Origin: Flavobacteriaceae bacterium
GTDB taxonomy: Bacteria > Bacteroidota > Bacteroidia > Flavobacteriales > Weeksellaceae
Direction: 5' to 3'
NCBI GenBank assembly: GCA_031273305.1
Contig: JAISSC010000184.1
Location: forward strand, 1-12,160
DNA length: 12,160 bases
Part shown: positions 1 to 6,221 of the stretch, one piece after another
How positions within the stretch are numbered: the stretch's first letter is position 1
How the letters are laid out: each line of letters starts with the position of its first letter
Notes under the pieces: generated by a model
Database searches by the model: none
What the model saw: only the letters and a program-made list of their open reading frames with translations
Told to the model about the DNA's origin: nothing
Made by a program: the position numbers and the translations under genes

Positions 1-1272
1 ATGAGTGAAATTGTAATTAAAGCTGAAAATATATCAAAACTATATAGATTAGGGGAAGTAGGAACCGGAACTTTGCATCAGGACATAAAAAGGTGGTGGT
101 GGAAGACTATGGGGAAAGGAGATCCGTTTGCTAAAATCGGAGAATCTAATGATCGTTCTGTAAAAGGAAATTCAGAATATGTATGGTCATTAAAAGATAT
201 TAATTTTGAAATTCAACAAGGAGATGCAGTAGGTATAATAGGCAAAAACGGAGCAGGAAAATCAACTCTTTTAAAAATTCTTTCTAAAACAACTTCGCCA
301 ACAACAGGAAAAATTGGAATAAAAGGACGAATTGCCTCTCTGTTGGAAGTAGGAACCGGTTTTCATCCGGAACTTACCGGAAGAGAAAATGTTTTTTTAA
401 ACGGAGCTATTTTAGGGATGACCAAACAAGAGATAAGAAAAAAATTTGATAATATCGTTGATTTTTCAGGTTGTGAAAGATATATAGATACCCCGGTTAA
501 AAGATATTCCTCAGGTATGTATGTTCGTTTGGCATTTGCCGTTGCGGCACATTTAGAATCTGAAATATTAATTGTAGACGAGGTTTTAGCTGTAGGAGAT
601 GCAGAATTTCAGAAGAAATGTCTCGGAAAAATGGGCGATGTAACCAAAGGAGAAGGAAGAACCGTTCTATTTGTAAGTCATAATATAGCAGCTATAAAAC
701 GGCTGTGTACAAGAGGAATAGTTCTGCAGTACGGGATGGTCTCTTATTTAGGAGAAGCATTGGATTCCGTAGAATACTATCAAAAATCGTCAGAAATATC
801 TTCTTCCTTTGAACATAAAGGCAATATTGAAGAAGCACCGGGTAATCAAAATATCAGGATATTGAGATTTGTTACAAGTCCGATAGTAGGAAATCATCTG
901 ACTATTTCATCAGGTGTGGAGTTTGAATTGGAGTTCTATAATAATAAGCCTAATATAAACCTGAATGCTACTTTTGAATTAAAAAGTTCTGATGAGATAG
1001 TTGTATTTCATACAGGAGAATTAATCACCACCAATAAAGATTCAAAACAAGGTATTTATAAAGTAAAAGGATCAATTCCTCCAAATTTATTGAATGCAGG
1101 AGTATATAAATTTAAACTAATATTTGGCGAAAATCAGAGATATGCACTTTATATACAGGACGAAGTAATTCAGTTTGAAATATTAAATGAGGCTATAGGT
1201 TCAAATAGCGGTTTACTTCCAGGTGTGATAAGACCGGATTTAAACTTTTCTAATGAATTTATAAAAAGTTAA
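1..1272 (+). CDS. Wzt-type polysaccharide/O-antigen ABC exporter ATP-binding protein
   Basis: This 423-residue protein is the ATPase of an ABC exporter that moves lipid-linked polysaccharide (O-antigen type) across the inner membrane. The sequence shows Walker A GKNGAGKS at residues 81-88, the signature YSSGM at 169-173, Walker B ILIVDE at 189-194 followed by VLAVGD, and the switch histidine H227. The first 60 residues include the Trp-rich loop (KRWWWK) seen in TagH/Wzt-like ATPases. Residues about 280-410 form an extra beta-rich tail like the Wzt C-terminal domain, which in that family recognises the modified end of the glycan; specificity here is inferred. The permease partner is not in view and presumably lies upstream. 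The ATG is the first base of the window, so upstream sequence cannot be checked, but MSEIVIKAENISKLYRLG is a normal start for the family. Confidence 0.93.
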   Translation: MSEIVIKAENISKLYRLGEVGTGTLHQDIKRWWWKTMGKGDPFAKIGESNDRSVKGNSEYVWSLKDINFEIQQGDAVGIIGKNGAGKSTLLKILSKTTSPTTGKIGIKGRIASLLEVGTGFHPELTGRENVFLNGAILGMTKQEIRKKFDNIVDFSGCERYIDTPVKRYSSGMYVRLAFAVAAHLESEILIVDEVLAVGDAEFQKKCLGKMGDVTKGEGRTVLFVSHNIAAIKRLCTRGIVLQYGMVSYLGEALDSVEYYQKSSEISSSFEHKGNIEEAPGNQNIRILRFVTSPIVGNHLTISSGVEFELEFYNNKPNINLNATFELKSSDEIVVFHTGELITTNKDSKQGIYKVKGSIPPNLLNAGVYKFKLIFGENQRYALYIQDEVIQFEILNEAIGSNSGLLPGVIRPDLNFSNEFIKS

Positions 1273-1280
1273 TTATGTAA

Positions 1281-1418
1281 AAACCTCGTGTAAAAGAAAT
1301 ATTTATCGGCTCTCCGGAAAAAGGATTATACATCCCTAATAAAATATGGAGGGACATTAAATTTTCTCATAATGCAGTGATTTTATGTATAGCATCCGAA
1401 CATTATACAGAAAGTGAT
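1281..1418 (+). pseudogene. C-terminal relic of an FdtA/WxcM-like sugar 3,4-ketoisomerase
   Basis: Reading codons from 1281 (just after a TAA at 1278-1280) gives KPRVKEIFIGSPEKGLYIPN, then KIWRDIKFSHNAVILCIASE and HYTESD. I recognise this as the end of the cupin fold of dTDP-6-deoxy-hexose 3,4-ketoisomerases, which make precursors of 3-amino-3,6-dideoxy sugars in O-antigens. Those proteins normally run about 130-140 residues and end in a YIRDYxEF-like tail. Here only about 46 residues remain: the N-terminal two thirds and the last tail are gone, and no ATG, GTG or TTG opens the frame. The frame stays open to 1481 but family similarity stops at D (1416-1418). It sits 8 bp after the exporter ATPase, a usual place for this gene, so it looks like the scar of a deletion in the polysaccharide locus. 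Assignment is from memory of the family, without a search. Confidence 0.75.
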
Positions 1419-1454
1419 GGGGATGTTGTAGGCTCCCCCCATTTCCATCACAAC

Positions 1455-2261
1455 TTAAACATCAATTTCTTCATGCGTTAGTATGTTTTCATCCTTTATC
1501 TTATATGGTATTTTCTTAAGGATATATTCCAGTGCTTCAATTCTCGCTTTGGTCTTACGGTTTGCATTGATTACTATCCAGGGAGAAGTTTTAGTATTAG
1601 TTTGGTCGAACATATTGTTTTTAAATTCCGTATAAACGTCCCATAGTCCTTGAGCTTTTTGGTCGACCGGGCTGTATTTCCACTTTTTGATGGGGTTCAC
1701 CTTTATTTCCTCAAACCTTTTTGCCTGTTCTTCCTTTGAGATGGAGAAATAGAATTTAATCAGGTAAATCCCGGACTTTATCCACATTTTTTCAATATCG
1801 TTCACCTGTTCCATAAAAAGTTTATATTCTTTTTGGGTACAGAATTTATTCACAGGCTCTACTACGGCTCGGTTATACCAGCTTCTGTCGAAAAACACGA
1901 TTTCACCCGCACGAGGTAACTGATTTATATATCGTTGGAAATACCATTGACCTTTTTCAACTTCGTCCGGTTTTGGAAGAGCTACAACCCGGTATTCACG
2001 GGGGTTCAGATGTTGCACGATACGGCGGATGGCTCCTCCTTTGCCTGCCGCATCCCTACCTTCGAAAATTATAACCACCTTCTTTTTATTTTGAACTATC
2101 CAGCTTTGTAATTTTATAAGTTCTACCTGAAGTTTCTCTAGCCGACGTTCATATTTAAGATAACGCAAAGTTTTGGGAATATTTAAGGGGTCTTCGTTCA
2201 AAAGAGCCAATAATCCGGTTTTTGAGTTTATTAATTCTATATCCTGAGTATTGATTTCCAT
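1455..2261 (-). CDS. ppk2: Polyphosphate kinase 2 family protein, downstream copy
   Basis: A 268-residue single-domain PPK2, a cytoplasmic P-loop enzyme that transfers phosphate between polyphosphate and nucleotides. Walker A is GRDAAGKGG at residues 68-76. The Walker B and following lid entrance is EIVFFDRSWYNRAVVEPV at 120-137, with catalytic-type D125 and R126. The lid region carries KKWKYSPVD at 192-200. The length fits the single-domain class. Whether it prefers NMP or NDP cannot be read with confidence. It starts 20 bp downstream of its paralogue's stop codon, with no room for a full promoter, so the two are probably cotranscribed. The leader is A/T-rich with no clear Shine-Dalgarno. 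Codons of 120-137 are nucleotide-identical to the paralogue, unlike the rest of the gene. Confidence 0.93.
   Translation of the reverse strand: MEINTQDIELINSKTGLLALLNEDPLNIPKTLRYLKYERRLEKLQVELIKLQSWIVQNKKKVVIIFEGRDAAGKGGAIRRIVQHLNPREYRVVALPKPDEVEKGQWYFQRYINQLPRAGEIVFFDRSWYNRAVVEPVNKFCTQKEYKLFMEQVNDIEKMWIKSGIYLIKFYFSISKEEQAKRFEEIKVNPIKKWKYSPVDQKAQGLWDVYTEFKNNMFDQTNTKTSPWIVINANRKTKARIEALEYILKKIPYKIKDENILTHEEIDV
1858..1911 (-). repeat. 54-bp tract identical to 2727-2780 (downstream PPK2 copy)
   Basis: Bases 1858-1911 match 2727-2780 without a mismatch, including every third codon position, at a constant offset of 869 bp. It encodes EIVFFDRSWYNRAVVEPV. A second identical block of 26 bp at the same offset is 1663-1688 against 2532-2557, encoding the KKWKYSPVD motif. 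Flanking codons diverge freely. Confidence 0.9.
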
Positions 2262-2281
2262 TTTAAAAAATTTAAGTGTGA

Positions 2282-3133
2282 TTATTTATCTAACTGTTTT
2301 ACTAACCTGAAATATCGTTGAACTATATTAGGGTCGACTAATAAATTAGTTTTAGATTTCTCCTTTCCGGTATAATTAAATTGTGACAGAACGTACCGGA
2401 TACTTTCCAGTCGGGCAGAGTTTTTATTATTTGATTTTACGATTATCCACGGGCTGAAAGAGTTATGCGTACGCGTAAACATTTGGTCTTTATAGTAAGT
2501 AAATTTATCCCAAAGTTCCTGTCCCTTTTCATCGACCGGGCTGTATTTCCACTTTTTTAAGGGATTATTCAATCTACTTTCAAATCGTCTCAACTGTTCA
2601 TCTTTGGAGACGGAAAACCAGAATTTAATTATATGTGTCCCGGATTCGTATAGCATATGTTCAAACTCAGGCACCTGAACCATAAATTCGTTATACTGTT
2701 TCTCACTGCAAAAGCCCATAACGGGTTCTACTACGGCTCGGTTATACCAGCTTCTGTCGAAAAACACGATTTCACCCGCATTGGGTAATTCCTTTATATA
2801 ACGATTGAAATACCATTGGTTTTTTTCCACTTCCGTAGGCTTGTTCAACGCTACCACCCGCATAGCTCTGGGGTTCAGATGTTCCGTAAATCTCCGTATC
2901 GTTCCTCCTTTTCCCGAAGCATCCCTTCCCTCAAAAATTAGGGCTACTTTTTTCTTTTCAGTAATTACCCATTTTTGAAAATTTACCAATTCTCCCTGCA
3001 GTTCGATTAGATCCTTTTGATATTTGTATTTACTAAGAACTTTGCTGTACACAGGATTCTCTTCCACATTCTTCTCTAAAAACGATAAGAGTTCTTTCCT
3101 GTCTTTCATTTTTGTAATATCCGGCTCTTTCAT
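2282..3133 (-). CDS. ppk2: Polyphosphate kinase 2 family protein, upstream copy
   Basis: A 283-residue single-domain PPK2, first gene of a tandem pair. Walker A is GRDASGKGG at residues 69-77, with Ser where the neighbour has Ala. Walker B and lid entrance EIVFFDRSWYNRAVVEPV lie at 121-138, and KKWKYSPVD at 193-201. The protein is collinear with the downstream copy but has a longer basic C-terminal tail (about 255-283). The two differ at many positions outside the motifs, so this is an old duplication rather than a recent one. Different nucleotide preferences for the two are possible but are inference. The start at 3133 lies about 34 nt from a good -7 element; a second Met at residue 9 is an alternative start. 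Product and family are secure; substrate class is not. Confidence 0.93.
   Translation of the reverse strand: MKEPDITKMKDRKELLSFLEKNVEENPVYSKVLSKYKYQKDLIELQGELVNFQKWVITEKKKVALIFEGRDASGKGGTIRRFTEHLNPRAMRVVALNKPTEVEKNQWYFNRYIKELPNAGEIVFFDRSWYNRAVVEPVMGFCSEKQYNEFMVQVPEFEHMLYESGTHIIKFWFSVSKDEQLRRFESRLNNPLKKWKYSPVDEKGQELWDKFTYYKDQMFTRTHNSFSPWIIVKSNNKNSARLESIRYVLSQFNYTGKEKSKTNLLVDPNIVQRYFRLVKQLDK
2727..2780 (-). repeat. 54-bp tract identical to 1858-1911 (upstream PPK2 copy)
   Basis: The partner of the repeat in the downstream PPK2 gene. The identity ends sharply at both edges (C1857/T2726 on one side, C1912/T2781 on the other). Silent sites agree only here and in the 26-bp lid block, which suggests local gene conversion between the tandem genes. 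Confidence 0.9.
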
Positions 3134-3166
3134 ATATTGTATTGAATTGTAGTTTTATATATGGAT

Positions 3167-3201
3167 TAAATGTAGTGAATTTTCCATAAAAAACCAACAA
3201 A
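3167..3201 (-). promoter_or_regulatory. Candidate Bacteroidota promoter for the PPK2 pair
   Basis: On the minus strand the sequence holds TTG (3195-3197), a 20-bp spacer, then TACATTTA (3167-3174). This fits the Bacteroidota TTTG-N19-21-TAnnTTTG consensus with one mismatch in the -7 box. Transcription would begin near 3160 and leave a leader of roughly 27 nt. Confidence 0.55.
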
Positions 3202-3228
3202 AAAATATTTTTTTTGTTTTTACATGGT

Positions 3229-3254
3229 AGGGACGTCCCAACTTGGGTGTCTCT
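3229..3254. repeat. Degenerate inverted repeat with GGGACGTCCC palindrome
   Basis: The 26 bases can fold into an almost continuous hairpin (arms AGGGACGTCCCA and TTGGGTGTCTCT) with three G-T wobbles and one mismatch. The first arm contains a perfect 10-bp palindrome, GGGACGTCCC. Decayed relatives appear near 8890-8905 and 9905-9927. Confidence 0.45.
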
Positions 3255-3284
3255 GTGCGTTATCATTGTTGCATACCGACGGCA

Positions 3285-3331
3285 AAGCCCGGAGGGCTTG
3301 ATTTTCATAACCGTAGGTCGCCGACCTGCGG
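3285..3331. repeat. Two-hairpin intergenic repeat, copy 1
   Basis: Hairpin A is AAGCCC-GGA-GGGCTT (3285-3299), a perfect 6-bp stem. An 11-nt linker GATTTTCATAA follows. Hairpin B (3311-3331) has arms CCGTAGGTC and GACCTGCGG around a GCC loop, nine pairs with one G-T wobble. The 29 bases 3285-3313 are identical to 8912-8940. Similar strings recur between genes in many Bacteroidota; their function is unknown to me. Confidence 0.75.
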
Positions 3332-3438
3332 AAAGAGCAACCTCCCCAACGGCTGCCTGAAAGGCAGGACGACAATATGCTCACAATCAGTATTTTATAA
3401 ATTTTACCACACCAAAATTAGGTGTCGCATAGTCAAAG

Positions 3439-4434
3439 TCAGGAGATGACAGTACAAATTTTTGATAATATCAAATTTTTGTCTAGAGTTTGCAGGCAGG
3501 GAAGGTCTTTTTTATAACAAGGTTTATTTCCGAATATAGAACAAGGTCTGCATTCCAGATCATCCATTTGGATAGCGTCTTCTTCCTTTTGTCCGTAGCC
3601 CAGAAAACCTGCGAAAGGATGAGTAGCTCCCCAGACGGAAATCACCCGTGTTCCGACAAGGGAAGCAATATGCATATTGGCAGAATCCATACTTACCATA
3701 AGAGGTAAAGTGCCGATAAACTTTATCTGTTCTTCCAGCAGAGTTTTTCCTGCAAAAGAATGTATATTGGGATGCAGGTTTTCCCAATTCTGTAAAATTT
3801 CAAATTCTTTCTGTCCTCCTCCAAACAAATAAACAGTATATCCCTTTTCGGCAAGTTCCATGCAAATGTCTTTCATTTTTTCCAAAGGATACATTTTCTC
3901 CGGATAATTAGCAAAAGGAGCAATTCCTATGCCGGTTTCTTTTTTATCCGGATGAGGATACAGATGATGAGATAAATTCACGGTAAAGCCCAGATTTCTA
4001 AATACATCTGCATATCTCTCAGACATCGGGCGAAGCGGTTTTAGCTCTTTATCTCTTCGTCGGGTTAAAGCTCTTTTCTCTTTTCGTCCCTTGTCGAGCG
4101 TAGCCTTGCACCTTATTGAAAAAGAAAGGAATAATTTTAAGATTTTTGTTCTTAGTACATTATGCAGGTCGGCTATCATGGAAGCCTTATATGTTTTCAA
4201 TTCTGAGGCTAATTTTCTTAATCCCAAAATACCTTTGTAGTTTTCCAGATCAACGCCTATGAACAGGGAATTAGGGACTGATTGAAAAAAAGGTTTGAAA
4301 ACGGTTTTGGAGACAATGAGTATTTCTATTTCCGGATTTTGTTCGGCGAACTCCCTTAGAACCGGAACCGTCATGGCAACATCTCCCATAGAAGAAAAAC
4401 GAAAGACTAAGATACGGTCTTTGAAATTATTCAT
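3439..4434 (-). CDS. Glycosyltransferase family 9 (heptosyltransferase-like)
   Basis: A 331-residue GT-B glycosyltransferase of family GT9, the family of ADP-heptose:LPS heptosyltransferases that build the lipopolysaccharide inner core at the cytoplasmic face. Seen in the sequence: the N-terminal acceptor-side motif FRFSSMGDVAMTVPVLREF (residues 11-29), a basic central segment (about 115-135), the start of the donor domain GIGIAPFA (168-175), a GGG loop (205-207), and the donor-site stretch MDSANMHIASLVGT (249-262) followed by WGATHP. Four cysteines near the C-terminus (C295, C298, C306, C313) form a Cys-x2-Cys-x7-Cys-x6-Cys pattern that could bind metal or form disulfides; its role is unknown. 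The gene begins 9 bp after sufE's stop codon and is the last gene of the serS-sufE operon. Heptose as donor is inferred from the family only. Confidence 0.87.
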   Translation of the reverse strand: MNNFKDRILVFRFSSMGDVAMTVPVLREFAEQNPEIEILIVSKTVFKPFFQSVPNSLFIGVDLENYKGILGLRKLASELKTYKASMIADLHNVLRTKILKLFLSFSIRCKATLDKGRKEKRALTRRRDKELKPLRPMSERYADVFRNLGFTVNLSHHLYPHPDKKETGIGIAPFANYPEKMYPLEKMKDICMELAEKGYTVYLFGGGQKEFEILQNWENLHPNIHSFAGKTLLEEQIKFIGTLPLMVSMDSANMHIASLVGTRVISVWGATHPFAGFLGYGQKEEDAIQMDDLECRPCSIFGNKPCYKKDLPCLQTLDKNLILSKICTVIS

Positions 4435-4443
4435 TGTTCAGGG

Positions 4444-4863
4444 TTATTTTTTTATAGAATAAGCGATAGCGTAATATTTTATCTGTTTAATCATTGCTAA
4501 TAATCCGTTGGCACGAGTGGGAGATAAAAATTCCTGTAAACCTATTTTTTCAATGAACTCCTCGTTGGACTTTAAAATTTCTTCCACCGGTTGCCCGGAG
4601 TATATCCGTACCAACATGGCGGCAATACCCTTAGGAAGAATAGCATCCGCATCGGCTTCAAAATAGAGTTTTCCGTCCTCAACATAGGCATGCAGCCACA
4701 CTTGCGACTGACATCCTTTGATAAGTTTATCTTCTGTTTTTTCCTCCGGAGGCATTTCAGGTAAAGACTTACCCAGTTCAATGACATATTCGTATCGTTG
4801 TTGCCAGTCATCCAAAAATTGAAATTCGTTGACCAAATATTGTTGTATTTCAGGAATAGTCAT
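4444..4863 (-). CDS. sufE: SufE, cysteine desulfurase sulfur acceptor
   Basis: A 139-residue SufE-family protein, normal length. SufE takes persulfide sulfur from the desulfurase SufS and passes it to the SufBCD scaffold for Fe-S cluster assembly in the cytoplasm. The conserved acceptor site is KGCQSQVWL with C51, the same position as in E. coli SufE. The helical N-terminus, the F-x-A-D-A-D-A-x-L segment near residues 68-76 and the C-terminal SPTRANGL motif also fit. It starts 2 bp after the serS stop codon and ends 9 bp before the GT9 start, so translation of the three is probably linked. SufS and SufBCD are not in the window. No cysteine other than C51 is present. Confidence 0.95.
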   Translation of the reverse strand: MTIPEIQQYLVNEFQFLDDWQQRYEYVIELGKSLPEMPPEEKTEDKLIKGCQSQVWLHAYVEDGKLYFEADADAILPKGIAAMLVRIYSGQPVEEILKSNEEFIEKIGLQEFLSPTRANGLLAMIKQIKYYAIAYSIKK

Positions 4864-4865
4864 TC

Positions 4866-6134
4866 TTAGTTTATAAAATTAAAACCCGTGTAGGGAACTA
4901 ACACTTCAGGTATGTTGATTCCGTTTTCAGTCTGATGATTCTCCAGCAATGCGGCTAAAACTCGTGGTAAAGCTAAAGAAGACCCGTTCAGCGTATGGCA
5001 CAGTTGATTTTTTCCCTCTTTTTTGTAGCGTAGTTTTAGACGGTTGGTCTGAAAAGTTTCAAAATTAGAGACGGAACTTACCTCAAGCCATCTTTCCTGT
5101 GCAGCAGACCAAACCTCAAAGTCATAAGTAATCGCTGAGGCAAAGCCCAAATCGCCGCCACATAAACGTAATATTCTGTACGTAAGCTGCAAAGATTCAA
5201 GTAAGGACTTTACATGCTCTATCATTTCATCCAGTGCCTGATAAGAATCTTCGGGTCTCTCGATCCTTACGATCTCTACCTTTTCAAACTGGTGTAAACG
5301 ATTTAACCCTCGAACATCTTTTCCGTAGGAACCTGCTTCTCTCCTGAAACAGGGAGAATAAGCAGTCAGTTTGACGGGGAGTTGCTCTGCATTCAGCAAT
5401 TCCTCCCTGAATATGTTGGTAACAGGAACTTCGGAAGTGGGAATTAGATATAGATTATCCTCATTTACATAATACATTTGCCCTTCTTTATCCGGAAGTT
5501 GTCCGGTTCCGTATCCGGAGGCTTCATTCACTACAAAAGGAGGAACGATCTCCGTATATCCGGCTTCTGAATTTTTATCTAGAAAGTATTGAGACAGAGA
5601 TCGTTGTAAACGTGCGCCTTTTCCTTTGTAAACAGGAAATCCGGCTCCGGTTATCTTCACCCCTAACTCAAAATCTATCAGGTCATATTTTTTTACCAAA
5701 TCCCAGTGAGGCAATGCATTGGCAATGAGATTCTCATTTGCAGTATATTTAAAAATTTCCAGATTGTCTGCTTCACTTGTCCCGAAGGGAACCTTATCAT
5801 TAGGGATATTAGGAACCTCATAGAGAGACTTCTTGAGTTTTTCTTCTATCTCAGACAATTCTTGTTGCAGCTTTTTTGAAGATTCTTTTAAGTATGTAGT
5901 TTGAGATTTTGCCTTTTCAGCTTCTTCTTTTTTCCCGTTCTTTATTAAAATTCCTATCTCTTTGGAAGTATTATTTATTTCAGCCAATTGGGAATCAAGG
6001 TCGAATTGAATCTTTTTTCTGGACTCATCCAATGAAATTATCTCGTCAATTATTTCCGGTCGGGAGAAATTCCTCTTCTTTAATCCGGTCAAAACTTTTT
6101 CTTTATTGTCTTTGATAAATGCAACCTGTAACAT
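4866..6134 (-). CDS. serS: Seryl-tRNA synthetase
   Basis: A 422-residue class II aminoacyl-tRNA synthetase that charges tRNA-Ser (and tRNA-Sec where present) with serine, full length. Residues about 28-105 form the long charged coiled-coil arm that contacts the tRNA variable arm. The catalytic core shows the TSEVPVT loop at 233-239, motif 2 around CFRREAGSYGKDVRGLNRLH (262-281) with FEKVE following, the serine-site stretch EVSSVSNFETFQTNR (351-365), and motif 3 TLNGSSLALPRVLAALLEN (381-399) with the class-defining R391. The start MLQVAFIKDNKEKV is the usual one for Bacteroidota SerS. It is the first gene of the serS-sufE-GT9 operon and is divergent from the TonB-like gene. Confidence 0.98.
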   Translation of the reverse strand: MLQVAFIKDNKEKVLTGLKKRNFSRPEIIDEIISLDESRKKIQFDLDSQLAEINNTSKEIGILIKNGKKEEAEKAKSQTTYLKESSKKLQQELSEIEEKLKKSLYEVPNIPNDKVPFGTSEADNLEIFKYTANENLIANALPHWDLVKKYDLIDFELGVKITGAGFPVYKGKGARLQRSLSQYFLDKNSEAGYTEIVPPFVVNEASGYGTGQLPDKEGQMYYVNEDNLYLIPTSEVPVTNIFREELLNAEQLPVKLTAYSPCFRREAGSYGKDVRGLNRLHQFEKVEIVRIERPEDSYQALDEMIEHVKSLLESLQLTYRILRLCGGDLGFASAITYDFEVWSAAQERWLEVSSVSNFETFQTNRLKLRYKKEGKNQLCHTLNGSSLALPRVLAALLENHQTENGINIPEVLVPYTGFNFIN

Positions 6135-6154
6135 ATTTTCTATACTTTAGAAAG

Positions 6155-6162
6155 CAAATTTA
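6155..6162 (-). promoter_or_regulatory. Candidate -7 element for serS
   Basis: The minus strand reads TAAATTTG, an exact match to TAnnTTTG, 20 nt before the SerS start. The nearest TTG upstream on that strand (6189-6191) is 26 bp away, longer than the usual 17-23 bp, so the -33 part is doubtful. Confidence 0.45.
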
Positions 6163-6176
6163 CGGTAAAAATAACA

Positions 6177-6210
6177 TTTTAACCTAATCAACAAAAAATA
6201 GCTACATTTG
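6177..6210 (+). promoter_or_regulatory. Candidate promoter for the TonB-like gene
   Basis: TACATTTG at 6203-6210 is an exact -7 match, 11 nt before the ATG. TTTT at 6177-6180, 22 bp upstream, is a poor -33 match. The resulting leader would be very short. The divergent serS promoter lies in the same 87-bp gap, so the two may compete. Confidence 0.4.
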
Positions 6211-6221
6211 ATAAAAAAATA

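Larger units (their letters stand above)
3134..3438. other. Intergenic repeat island between the PPK2 pair and the GT9 gene
   Basis: About 305 bp without a credible gene. From the PPK2 side it holds the PPK2 promoter, an A/T-rich run with long T tracts (3198-3220), a degenerate hairpin (3229-3254), a two-hairpin repeat (3285-3331), a third GC-rich hairpin CTGCCT-GAA-AGGCAG (3353-3367), and then plain A/T-rich sequence to the GT9 stop. Short reading frames that cross it follow the repeat sequence and have no family resemblance. No convincing rho-independent terminator with a U run is visible, although the hairpins could slow transcription from the operon on the right. Confidence 0.7.

Noticed and set aside
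1434..1440. Six-C run near the end of the FdtA relic as a second phase-variation tract
   Set aside because: It is short, lies past the recognisable coding relic, and no frame depends on it.
3033..3308. 91-codon minus-strand open frame
   Set aside because: It runs from the repeat island into the PPK2 coding region in another frame, with no family resemblance.
3285..3331. tRNA or other structured RNA gene
   Set aside because: The two hairpins lack a cloverleaf, acceptor stem or anticodon arm; the near-identical second copy argues for a dispersed repeat.
3243..3449. 68-codon plus-strand open frame across the repeat island
   Set aside because: It follows the two-hairpin repeat, has no start context, and its translation resembles the artefactual peptides produced by such repeats, not a protein family.
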